The notes beneath the pieces were generated by a model. It made no database searches and was not told where the DNA came from. It saw only the letters and a list, made by a program, of their open reading frames with translations. Positions 7,619 through 15,900 of a stretch of DNA of 29,783 nucleotides are shown here, in pieces. Made by a program: the position numbers and the translations under genes. Origin of the DNA: an uncultured Collinsella sp. (GTDB lineage Bacteria > Actinomycetota > Coriobacteriia > Coriobacteriales > Coriobacteriaceae); contig USHR01000002.1 of assembly GCA_900554495.1 (NCBI GenBank), forward strand, positions 1 through 29,783, written 5' to 3'. Numbering within the stretch: position 1 is the stretch's first letter; each line of letters opens with the position of its first letter.

Positions 7619-7710
7619 GCGAAACCGCACCGTCCATAGCGAAAACCGCGCCGCCCCACAACGAAAACCGTCGCGCACACAGCGAAAACCGTCCCGCCCG
7701 AAACGAAAAG
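7619..7710. repeat. Degenerate ~21-bp tandem repeat
   Basis: Units beginning RCGAAAACCG occur at 7639, 7661, 7682 and 7703, with a weaker GCGAAACCG at 7619; the spacing is 20-22 bases. The gap between gatC and the sortase (7483-7829) holds only this repeat, the gatC promoter and one copy each of repeat families A and B. Confidence 0.7.
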
Positions 7711-7767
7711 CATCACAACATTCGACGCTTTTCGCCAAAATCGAGATTTTCATCGAATGTTGTGATG
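7711..7767 (-). repeat. Family A palindromic repeat, copy 1
   Basis: Arms CATCACAACATTCGACG and CATCGAATGTTGTGATG flank a 23-base loop. This is the shortest copy: the AACC/GGTT extension of the arms is lost on the left. Read on the minus strand it has the orientation in which the one unequal pair becomes a G-T wobble. It lies 63 bases after the sortase stop. Confidence 0.85.
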
Positions 7768-7782
7768 GTTTGGAAGTCCCGA

Positions 7783-7815
7783 CCACCACAAAAGTGCCCG
7801 TCCCCTTTATGGTGG
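7783..7815 (-). repeat. Family B hairpin, copy 1 (degenerate)
   Basis: CCACCACAAA (7783-7792) pairs with TTTATGGTGG (7806-7815) with one mismatch. Unlike the other two copies it lacks the A-rich flank that gives a T-tract on the minus strand. It lies 14 bases after the sortase stop and may still act as its 3' hairpin. Confidence 0.65.
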
Positions 7816-7829
7816 CTCTGAACGATGCT

Positions 7830-8762
7830 TTATGCCGAGGCCTTGGCCTTGCGGCGCTTACGGACCGCGTGAATCACGATGTCCAGCAGCAACAGCACAA
7901 TGGCCACGACCACGATGAGAACGGCGAACTCGCGCTTGCGCCAGTGGCGGCCGGCCAGCGACTTTTGCTTGTCGACGTCCTTCTTGTTGTACTTGGTGCG
8001 CACGCAATGCACCAGCAGGCGATGGTCGTTCACCCCGTAGGGCGTGCAGGTGACGAGCGTCACCTTGTCGGCGCCGGGCTCGATGGTCAGCGACTCCATC
8101 TCCTCGGGCAGCACCACCTCGGAGTCCACCATCTTGTAGGCAAGCGTCTTGTTCATGGTGTGCAGCAGCACCAGGTCGCCGGGCTCCAGCGAATGGATGT
8201 CGTCGAACATGCTCAGGTTGCGCATGCCCGAGTGCGCGGTGAGCACGCAATGCGTCGAGGTGCCGCCCACCGGCAGGCTCGTGCCCTCCAGGTGGCCGAC
8301 GCCCGCCATAAGGACTTCCTCGCTCGTGCCGTGGTAGATGGGCATGCTCACGTCGATGGAAGGGATCTCGACCCAGCTCATCATGGGGTCGCGGTCAAAG
8401 ATGAGCTGCTGGGCGTAGGGCTCGATCTGGTCGGCGGGAAGCTCGGTGGCCTCACCCGCCAGCTGCTCGTTAAAGGAGCGCGCCTGGAGCAGGATGCGCT
8501 CGCGCTCCTCGGCAGACAGCGCGTCCACGGTGCTGGACACGGTGCTGATCTGGTTGAACACGCCCGAGGCCTCGAGCCGGTCCAAGATCCACGGCCAGGT
8601 CATAAGGCCCACGCCAATAAGGATGATGACGATGGTGATGAGCCGATCAGCCCAGCGCGGCAGCCGCTTGCGACGGCGTTTGGGCTTGGGCTTGGGCTGA
8701 GGGCTTGAGCCACCGTTGGCCGCGGCGTTGTTGCTCTTCATATGTTTGGCGCCCTGCACCAT
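7830..8762 (-). CDS. Class C-like pilin-polymerising sortase
   Basis: 310 residues from ATG 8762; a GTG at 8765 is equally possible with the GAGGAG site. Such sortases cut LPXTG-type motifs, link pilins and act at the outer membrane face. Numbering from the GTG, a basic Pro/Lys/Arg-rich tail (about 24-38) precedes membrane helix 1 (42-61). The sortase core contains SWVEIPSIDVSMPIYHGT, catalytic H178 in LTAHSG, C240 in TLVTCTPYGVNDHR and R249. A second membrane helix (about 280-302) and a basic tail close the protein. Two membrane helices and a TLVTCTPYGVN core point to class C. The usual DPF/DPW lid is not clear; only RDPM at 125-128 is present. It lies downstream of the three wall-sorted proteins but behind its own promoter region. 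Confidence 0.92.
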   Translation of the reverse strand: MVQGAKHMKSNNAAANGGSSPQPKPKPKRRRKRLPRWADRLITIVIILIGVGLMTWPWILDRLEASGVFNQISTVSSTVDALSAEERERILLQARSFNEQLAGEATELPADQIEPYAQQLIFDRDPMMSWVEIPSIDVSMPIYHGTSEEVLMAGVGHLEGTSLPVGGTSTHCVLTAHSGMRNLSMFDDIHSLEPGDLVLLHTMNKTLAYKMVDSEVVLPEEMESLTIEPGADKVTLVTCTPYGVNDHRLLVHCVRTKYNKKDVDKQKSLAGRHWRKREFAVLIVVVAIVLLLLDIVIHAVRKRRKAKASA

Positions 8763-8778
8763 CACCGGTCACTCCTCT

Positions 8779-8806
8779 ACAACTCAAGTTGTCTAAACAA
8801 ATAATA
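8779..8806 (-). promoter_or_regulatory. Sortase promoter region with dyad
   Basis: A TATTAT -10-like hexamer (8801-8806) on the minus strand is followed by ACAACT-N2-AGTTGT (8779-8792), which would cover the first transcribed bases and abuts the ribosome binding site. No clear -35 is present. A repressor site or RNA hairpin is possible. Confidence 0.35.
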
Positions 8807-8893
8807 GCCGATTAGCGAGCTTCCGCGCCGGACAACGCAGCCTGGCAGCATTGCGCAGTGCGAGTATGGGCCCGCATTTGAGTTTTCAAAATG

Positions 8894-8925
8894 TCCCGAA
8901 TCGGCTGAGCGATTCGGGATACAAT
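8894..8925 (+). promoter_or_regulatory. Inverted repeat with adjoining TACAAT
   Basis: TCCCGAATC (8894-8902) and GATTCGGGA (8911-8919) are perfect 9-bp arms with an 8-base loop. TACAAT (8920-8925) follows directly on the plus strand. It may start a short plus-strand transcript ending at the hairpin at 8996-9023. No -35 is evident. Confidence 0.4.
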
Positions 8926-8995
8926 GTCAATAGAAAACGACGCACCCCGCGTAAGTGTATGAGAGCGCAGGCGGCCTAGTTTTCAGCTTTTGTTA

Positions 8996-9023
8996 AATGC
9001 CCGGGATCCGACCCCCGGGCATT
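8996..9023. terminator. Terminator hairpin next to the 50-aa gene
   Basis: AATGCCCGGG (8996-9005) and CCCGGGCATT (9014-9023) are perfect arms. It lies one base past the stop of the minus-strand 50-aa gene. On the plus strand it is followed by CTTATTT, so it may end transcription from both sides. Confidence 0.7.
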
Positions 9024-9024
9024 C

Positions 9025-9177
9025 TTATTTGCGCTTGTTGCGGCGCAAACGCCTTCTACCGTCCGCACCGCGCGTGCGCCTACGGACCTTAAACCGAACC
9101 TCATACGAGTCAAGAAACGCGATGACGAACGAGCCCACCGCCGCGAGGGCGGCGAGCGCGTTAAGGAATTTCAGCAT
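9025..9177 (-). CDS. 50-aa single-pass membrane protein, unknown
   Basis: Starts at ATG 9177 behind GGAGG with 7-base spacing, which is why I take it as a real gene. It has one hydrophobic helix (FLNALAALAAVGSFVIAFL), then DSYEVRFKV and a strongly basic Arg-rich tail of about 18 residues ending RRNKRK. It lies between the pilin terminator and the sortase, on the same strand, with a hairpin directly after its stop. I recognise no family. By position it might assist pilus assembly or tether something at the membrane, but that is inference. Confidence 0.6.
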   Translation of the reverse strand: MLKFLNALAALAAVGSFVIAFLDSYEVRFKVRRRTRGADGRRRLRRNKRK

Positions 9178-9233
9178 TTGGGGACCTCCGATCGAGTCGT
9201 CGGCCGCCCGCGCACGGGATGCGTCGCAAGGGT

Positions 9234-9254
9234 ATTTTACTGCGAGCACTCGCA
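9234..9254 (-). promoter_or_regulatory. Candidate -10 and dyad upstream of the 50-aa gene
   Basis: TAAAAT (9234-9239, minus strand) is immediately preceded by TGCGAG-N2-CTCGCA (9241-9254), a perfect 6-bp-arm dyad where a spacer would lie. No convincing -35. The rest of 9255-9483 holds the pilin terminator and nothing else I can name. Confidence 0.3.
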
Positions 9255-9342
9255 CTTACAGCTGGTAAACGCAATATTTGCAAACATCTGTTCGATATTC
9301 ATACGCTTGATACATCGGGCAATGGAGCCTGGCTGCGTTATC

Positions 9343-9382
9343 CCAAAAAGAACGGGGCAGACTCCAGTGCGGAGTCTGCCCC
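9343..9382 (-). terminator. Rho-independent terminator of the pilin operon
   Basis: GGGGCAGACTCC (9354-9365) and GGAGTCTGCCCC (9371-9382) form a perfect 12-bp stem with a 5-base loop. On the minus strand it is followed by GTTCTTTTTGGG. It lies about 100 bases after the pilin stop and separates the pilins from the sortase unit. Confidence 0.92.
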
Positions 9383-9483
9383 GAAAAGAGAATGGCAAAG
9401 CAAGAACGTCGATGGACGAGAAAAGTGTCCGCAAGTCTCATGGCCATCACATCCCACCTGCCAAAGGGATGGGTGAGTGAGCG

Positions 9484-11196
9484 TTACTCCTGCTCGGACT
9501 CCTCAGCCTGCTTACGGCTGCGGATGAGGTGAGCCACGCCGATGCACAGCACCGCGCCACCAGCGATCCAAGTGAAGGTCACGCCGTTAAGACCGGTGAG
9601 CGGGAGGTTGGAGCCCTTCTTGTTCTTGACGGTGAGGGTGACGGTGCCATGATCAAAGGTCGGAGCAACGACAAGTTCGGGGCCTTCCTTGGACGCAGTA
9701 ACCGTCAGGGTATTATTTCCCTCGTCTTGATTAAGGCCATCGGCTTTAATGGTGAAGGTGAAGGCGCCCAGCGTGTTGTAGCCTCCAAGGGTGTCGGTCT
9801 CCTTGACCGTGTAGGTACCAGCATCAAGGCCCTTGATATTAATCTCGCCGTTTCCATCGGTCGTGAAATTCCAGGGATCTTTGCCGAGGGAACCGTTCTC
9901 CTGGACATACTGAGTGCCAGCGCCCTCGTCGGCACCCGTGGCCTGGATGGTGAACTTTACGCCCTCGAGCTTGGTGGCCTCGTTAGCAGAGTCCTCCTTA
10001 ACGAGCTTGAGCGCGTAAGTGTAGTCACGGACGGTATCGGGCACGGACTCGCCCTTGCCGTTGCTCATGGGATTGTTGAAGTAGATGAGCTTGACGCTGT
10101 TGGGATTACCCTCGCCGCCAACCACGACATTCTTCGCCTTCTCGTGGTCAAGCTTGGCGGTGTAGGTGACGACGACATGGGAATCCTTGGTAAGCGTCTT
10201 GCCCACGGACCGAGCAGCAGCCTTAAGATCCGTAAAGGAAACAGTCAGCACCTGCCCAGTTACAGCCCCGGACTCGTCCGTAGTATTCGTGACACTCGCG
10301 GTGTAGTTGTTGACCGCCGTCACGGTTTCGTCATCAATCTTAACGGTAATAGAATTCTCATCCGCGGTCAGACCAGCGGAGAGCTCGTCGTGGAACTCAT
10401 AGTAGTAGGTGTTGAACGTATCGATGTTCGCAGCCACAGTACCGGTCAGCTGGTAGTACACGGGCTGATCCATCTGGGAGTCGCCCTTGTCAGCCCAGTC
10501 GCTGCGGAGCTTGTCATTCTTGACCTTCTTCGTAACCGTGGGAATGCCAGTCTTCTCGGTCACGGTTACTCCAGTACCACCTACGACGGCGAAAATCGGC
10601 GAGGTGCCCGTCTGTTTCTTGTTGGAATAGTCTTTATTCGTACCGATGGAGTTATCATCTGTCAGGAAGAGATAGTAGCCAGCGCTCTCAGGCGTAAAAG
10701 AATCACCAGCATTGAACGCCGTACCTGACGGCTGCTCATTTTTCTTTACAATGGCGGCTATTTTATTAAGCAAGTCTCCGTTCTTAACAACGAGTTCCCT
10801 GCCGCTTTCGGACACATAGGTGCCCAACCAATCAGCAACGTCCTGAGCAGAAGGAGTTCCGGAAAGCTTCTTACCATTACTAGCATCGCTACGGATATCA
10901 GCAATAATCTGGTCCTTGGTGGTTTGCGTTATGGTATCAGCCCAATCAACATCAGATGTGACTTTACCATTTTCGCCGTCGTGAACTTTTGCCTTGAAGA
11001 TTTGGTACGGAACGAAACGCGTCTTAGCGGTGCCCTTGTTGTTCTCGCTCTGCTCGATGATGATGCCATTTGCCGGAGCCGTCACCGGATCATCAGCAAA
11101 CGCCATGGTCACCGGGGCCGTGACTCCGCCGAAGCTCAGCGCTGCTGTGAGGCCGGCGGTTACTGCCAGGCGTGCGATGTTCTTACTCATGCTCAT
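9484..11196 (-). CDS. SpaA/D2-type major pilin, LPLTG-anchored
   Basis: 570 residues from ATG 11196, chosen for GGAGG 8 bases upstream; a farther in-frame ATG at 11262 lacks one. The signal peptide is MSMSKNIARLAVTAGLTAA and onward, cut near AFA-DD at 34/35. Middle domains resemble isopeptide-forming fimbrial subunits. TVTKKV near the first domain could supply the pilin-motif lysine, and YTVKETDTLGGYN near the end is a typical E-box for an internal isopeptide bond. A C-terminal SpaA-like domain (about 400-500) precedes the sorting signal: LPLTG at 531-535, a hydrophobic helix and a basic/acidic tail. It is last in the three-gene surface operon, followed by a strong terminator, and is the best candidate for the shaft pilin. 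Confidence 0.9.
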   Translation of the reverse strand: MSMSKNIARLAVTAGLTAALSFGGVTAPVTMAFADDPVTAPANGIIIEQSENNKGTAKTRFVPYQIFKAKVHDGENGKVTSDVDWADTITQTTKDQIIADIRSDASNGKKLSGTPSAQDVADWLGTYVSESGRELVVKNGDLLNKIAAIVKKNEQPSGTAFNAGDSFTPESAGYYLFLTDDNSIGTNKDYSNKKQTGTSPIFAVVGGTGVTVTEKTGIPTVTKKVKNDKLRSDWADKGDSQMDQPVYYQLTGTVAANIDTFNTYYYEFHDELSAGLTADENSITVKIDDETVTAVNNYTASVTNTTDESGAVTGQVLTVSFTDLKAAARSVGKTLTKDSHVVVTYTAKLDHEKAKNVVVGGEGNPNSVKLIYFNNPMSNGKGESVPDTVRDYTYALKLVKEDSANEATKLEGVKFTIQATGADEGAGTQYVQENGSLGKDPWNFTTDGNGEINIKGLDAGTYTVKETDTLGGYNTLGAFTFTIKADGLNQDEGNNTLTVTASKEGPELVVAPTFDHGTVTLTVKNKKGSNLPLTGLNGVTFTWIAGGAVLCIGVAHLIRSRKQAEESEQE

Positions 11197-11304
11197 CTTC
11201 TTTTCCTCCGTTTTCCGTTTGGTTCTCATTCGATCGGTCATCATCTGTCTGTATCTTAGCATCTACTTCGCTACGTCTCGCCCCGCTCTCTGTGGGGCTG
11301 CCAG

Positions 11305-12975
11305 CTACTCTTTATGGCTGCCACCTCCCCGTTTGACCAGGAGCGCGACCACGATGAGCGCGGCTCCGGCGACCGCTGCGGCGGCCGCGGCGTACATTGC
11401 CATATCGCCAGTCGAGGGCATAAAGCCTCCGGTGGTAATGCTAGGGGGTGTGCCGGTGGGCGTGTTGATGAGCGACGCCTCCAGGCTGCCCGTCGACCCG
11501 TCCGCGCTGTCGGCGCGCAGGGGCGACTCGGCCGTGATGGTGAGCTTGGGCTTGGCGGCGGCCACCTGGTCGACGTCCAGGCCCTCGGCCTTGACCGTCA
11601 CGGAGCGCGTGCCCTCGAAGGCGGTGTAGCCCTTGGGCGCCTTGAGCTCGCGGACCTCCAGCTTGCCCGAGTCCACGCCCGAGACGGTCACGCGGCCGTC
11701 CTCGCCCGTGGTGACGGTGGCCTTGCCCTCCGCACCCCACGTGCCGTCGGCCGCCAGCGTGCGGCCGCGGTCGTCGGCGATGCTCAGGACCGCCCCGGCA
11801 AGCGGCTTGTCGCCGTCGCTGCCGCGCTTGGTGAGCGCGAGATCCCAGGTGTAGGCGCACGCGTCGTCGCTCGGCGTGCGGGTGAAGCCGGCGTCGCCGG
11901 ACTGGTCGGCAAAGGGAGAGCGCGGGTAGCGCAGGTAGACCTCGTTGGGGTTGCCCTTCGCGATGCCGTGGTTGCATGCGCTGTTGAGCGGTGCGTTGTA
12001 CACGGCGACCACGCGGGCGCCCGCGGTAAAGGCGTCGGCCCCGCCGAGCGCGGCGATCAGGTCGCCGGTGCGCACGGTGAAGGTCTTGCCGTCCGCCGCC
12101 ACCTTGGTGGCGCACTGGGCCGTGATGTCGGTCCAGCCCTTCGCGGGGTCGGTGCCGGCGCGGCCGTCCTTGCCGGCTGAGACGGCGTCAAAGCCGCCGT
12201 CCGCGCCCGCCGCCACGTACACGCGCATGCTCGCGGCCACCTTGGAGGGGTCGAGCCCCGCGCTCATGGTGTCGACGAACCGCACCGTATAGGTGTCGTA
12301 GGCCGTGAGCCCCGCCGGGACCGTGGCCGAGAGGCGCCAGTACAGGTCGTCTGCGACCGTGGCGTCGGCAGCCTTCTGCCAGGCGGCGGTGCTGTCCTCC
12401 AGCACGCGCTTGACGACCTTGGGGGTCGCCGCCTTGGGCTTGACGGTGACGGCGCCGCCGCCGACCAGGGTCATGATCGGCGCGGTGCCGGCCTCGTCCT
12501 GGGCGATGGCGTCGTCGTCGGCGACGATAAGCCAGTAGCCGCAGGGCAGCTCGGCCGCCCTGCCCGCGCTAAGGGCCACGGACGCGGCATCAGAGCTCTG
12601 GAGGGAACGAGCGAGCTGTGCGCTCAGCGCGCTCGTAAGGTGGGAATCGGTGTTGAGCCACTCGGCAGCTTCCTGCGCGGTGGTCTGGGAATTGGGCATG
12701 CCGGCGCTGTACAGCACAGGCAACACGGCATCGCGCGCGGCGTCGCTTGCCCAGGCGAGGTCGGTGGCGGTCTTGGCGTCGCTGTCGCCGTCGACGACGT
12801 TGGCGCTAAAGATCTGGTAGGCGTCGTAGCTGCTCGCCACGGTGCCACTCACCGTGATGGAACCGGTCGAGGTCGGCGCGGCCTGCGCGGAAGCGGGGAA
12901 CACAACCGCGCAGGTGCCGATCAGGAGGGCAAGCAGCGCAAACAAGATCGGGAAGGAGCAAACTTTCTTATTCAC
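11305..12975 (-). CDS. Isopeptide-type pilin, MPSTG-anchored
   Basis: 556 residues from GTG 12975, chosen for GGGAGGT 7 bases upstream and an 8-base overlap with the preceding gene. The signal peptide runs to about ASAQA-AP near 32/33. The plan parallels the downstream pilin: an N-terminal domain with YDAYQIFSANVV, then KVVKRV (possible pilin-motif lysine), a fimbrial middle domain, and a SpaA-like domain with LEVRELKAPKGYTAF as E-box. The sorting signal is MPSTG (519-523), not LPXTG, followed by an Ala-rich membrane helix and KRGGGSHKE. Base composition is far more GC-rich than its neighbours: 46 of 60 bases are G or C in 11701-11760. It may be a minor pilin, or an alternative shaft. Translational coupling with the adhesin is likely. 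Confidence 0.88.
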   Translation of the reverse strand: MNKKVCSFPILFALLALLIGTCAVVFPASAQAAPTSTGSITVSGTVASSYDAYQIFSANVVDGDSDAKTATDLAWASDAARDAVLPVLYSAGMPNSQTTAQEAAEWLNTDSHLTSALSAQLARSLQSSDAASVALSAGRAAELPCGYWLIVADDDAIAQDEAGTAPIMTLVGGGAVTVKPKAATPKVVKRVLEDSTAAWQKAADATVADDLYWRLSATVPAGLTAYDTYTVRFVDTMSAGLDPSKVAASMRVYVAAGADGGFDAVSAGKDGRAGTDPAKGWTDITAQCATKVAADGKTFTVRTGDLIAALGGADAFTAGARVVAVYNAPLNSACNHGIAKGNPNEVYLRYPRSPFADQSGDAGFTRTPSDDACAYTWDLALTKRGSDGDKPLAGAVLSIADDRGRTLAADGTWGAEGKATVTTGEDGRVTVSGVDSGKLEVRELKAPKGYTAFEGTRSVTVKAEGLDVDQVAAAKPKLTITAESPLRADSADGSTGSLEASLINTPTGTPPSITTGGFMPSTGDMAMYAAAAAAVAGAALIVVALLVKRGGGSHKE

Positions 12976-15900
12976 GACGCTTACCTCCCTTCGCATTCGC
13001 CTTGCGACGAATGTGCATCCAGGCCGCAGCAGCGCAAAGCACCGCCGCGCCGGCAAGGTACGTCAGAGTGACGCCCGACATACCAGAAAGGGGCAAAGAG
13101 GTGGAGTAGGTGTTGGTGAAGGTGGGGGTGGAGGTGTCGGTGAACGTCTCTTCTGCGGTATTGGCGTCTGCCGTCCACTCACCTTTGGGGTTAACGGTTC
13201 CCTTCCTGTAGGTCACCGCACATTTGATCTCTCCTTTTTCGGTGTCATACGTTGGCACAACCGTGAACTTATAGACCGACTGGTCGTACGTGTAGTGCGA
13301 GAACTGCGAACCGTCGGTTTTCTCGCGCACATAGTACGTAAAGGTCTTGAAAGGGCCACCCGGGTCGCCGGGATTATTCCTGATATCAGAGAGCGAGTAC
13401 TTGAGCTCAACCTTTTTATTGTTATCAGTGGTGTCCTTGAACGAAAGCGTCTGCTCCGTATCTTTACCAGCAGAGGTCACGGCAGTACCGATGATGTTGT
13501 CAAATTTGCTGTCTTTCGCAAGCTGAAGTGTAAACTCCTTCATCTCGCCACCCTCAACGACCTTAGTCGCCATAGGAGTCCAGGAGACCTCAGGGTCGTA
13601 CGTGTTGGTGAAGGTTGCCTTGTTGGTGGAGGTTGCGCTGCTGGAGTCGACGATCGAATAATACCCATTAGCATCTGCTGACGCAGTCCTCGGCGAGCTA
13701 GCTGAACCCCCAGGATTCTTAGTCACGGACACATTGTCAATCGTGTAGTTATAGACATTAAGATTTTTAGTCTCATTCGCATTTCCCTGTATCGGAACAG
13801 ACATAAGTACAGTCGGCGTGCATTTGACTTTCACCTTAATCTCGTATACAGCATGATCGTATTTGACACCAAGCTCATCGCCCGCATTTTCGACCAAGTA
13901 GTATGTAATGTCGTAGTATGTTGTTTCGCCAGTACCACTCGCTTTAAACTGCTTGCTAAGAAGCTCGCTAAGCTTCTCGCTAAGGTCAAAGGCGATGTTG
14001 CCAGCGGTATTCTTGGCAGATTTGACAAACTCGCAGCCAACATGGCTGAAATTACCATTATTGTCCCAAGAAGGCGCCTTCGCAGTATCCGAGTCCTTGC
14101 GATAAACCGTAAACTCGAACTCCCCATCTTCAAGCGTACGGCCGTCCAACTCCTTGGTTGCCTTCAACTTAAGGCTCGGATAGACATACGTGTCTGCTAG
14201 CTGACCCAAGTACAGGTCACCATTCGACATGATGCCGCCACCATGGTCCCAGGAATAGTTGCCCGTGATGAAGGTTGTCGCATTTTTCTGTACTGCTTCA
14301 GTCGCCGTTTTATCCGTGGCACTAACACCCGAAGACAGACCGATGCTATTTTTTACCTGAGCAACACCGTTGGCGGGGATGGTGATTCGATCCGTTAGCT
14401 CAATGCTTCCCGAATACCTGGCGTCTATATCGCCAAGCATCTTGCCGCTTACCACTGCGACCGGCGTCATGTGACCTTTCGCTGCGAGGAAGAAATCGGC
14501 ATGACCACTGTCACGAAAAACATGGTCGCCGTTTTTATCGACATAGTTATAGGCGTACTGGTCTTCATCTTTCTGGTGGCCGCCGCCAGAAAGATGAGGG
14601 TTACCATTATTGTTTTCACTATCGTAATTATCGGCGCCTCCAGCGTCAGTGTTGCCAAAGATTGCCGTGCCTTTGGTGTTCGTTACCAACGTCTTGCCCG
14701 TCGGGCAGACTGCAACGCCACCACCATAGCCACCAGCGGTATTGCTGCCTATATACGAGCTGTATACAAAGAGCCTGCCAGCATTAGATGCGTCGTTATC
14801 CGAATCGCCCTGAACGAAGACGCCGCCTCCGCCCCAGTCAAAGCGAGACATGCAGTGGTTATTAGTGATGTAGACTGGGCTATCTTTTGACGCTCCACTT
14901 ATCATCGCGTCAACCCTCTCGCCCACTCGGATGCCGGCACCTTCAGATCGATAGCTCACGTTAGAGGCAATATTTCCTCCCGTGATGTTGAGCCAAGCCT
15001 TACCTTGTTGTTTAAGATTGGTAACGTAAACGCCGCCGCCAGCTTCCTCGGAATAGTTGCCAGTAATCTGGCCACCGGAAATGATGACATGAGTGCCGTT
15101 ATTGGCAGCAAGTCCGCCGCCGCCATGGTCACCCTGACCATCGTTGCCGCAATACTTGGCGTATTTATTGTTAGTGATGTAGCCACCAGAAACGGTCACA
15201 CTACCGCCCGAAACCAAGATGCCGCCACCGAGACCATCCGAATCAGAATACGTAGCGTTGCCAGAGATGATTCCACCGGAGAGATTCAGCTTGGCACTCT
15301 CAGCATAAATACCGCCACCAGAAGCGGCCTTATTCGCTGCAATCACGCCGCCGGTCATGTTGACCGTGACTTCCGCGCCCACTACGCACAGGCCACCGCC
15401 CCAGCCGCCACGCTGCTGATTAAGATTCGCGCCGGTAATAAAACCGCCATTGATATTCACCTGAGTTTCGTTACTGTTCCCCACGGCAAGGATGATATGA
15501 CCGTCGCCGGCCAAATCCCTCGGTGTCGTGATCATGCCCCCGTTGAGGTTAAGCGTACCGCCATCCGCAACCGAAATGACTCGTTTGACCGAACCGCTTT
15601 CGGATGCAGCAACGATTGCGCCGAAACCGCTGACGGTATGCTGTTTCGTGGTTTCAGTGGTGCCAAGGCCAGCTGTGTTAGGCGTGCTCGTGGTTTCATA
15701 GTAGGTTAGGCTCTGAGGAGTAGTACCGTTGTTGTCACTGGTCCATTTCATCTCTGCAAACTGGCCAGGGTTTTTATCATTAACAGTAGTAGTAGTTTCA
15801 ACAAGTGACTTTCCAGAATCCTCAATGGTAAGCGCACCGCTCGTTACCTTAATGAATGTGTCTGTCTCGTTCTTAGGATCGCGGTAATAAAGCTTATGAC

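Noticed and set aside
7553..7789. 78-codon minus-strand frame with a 7-residue periodicity
   Set aside because: Made of family A repeat plus the 21-bp tandem array; no ribosome binding site. The periodicity is explained by the DNA repeat.
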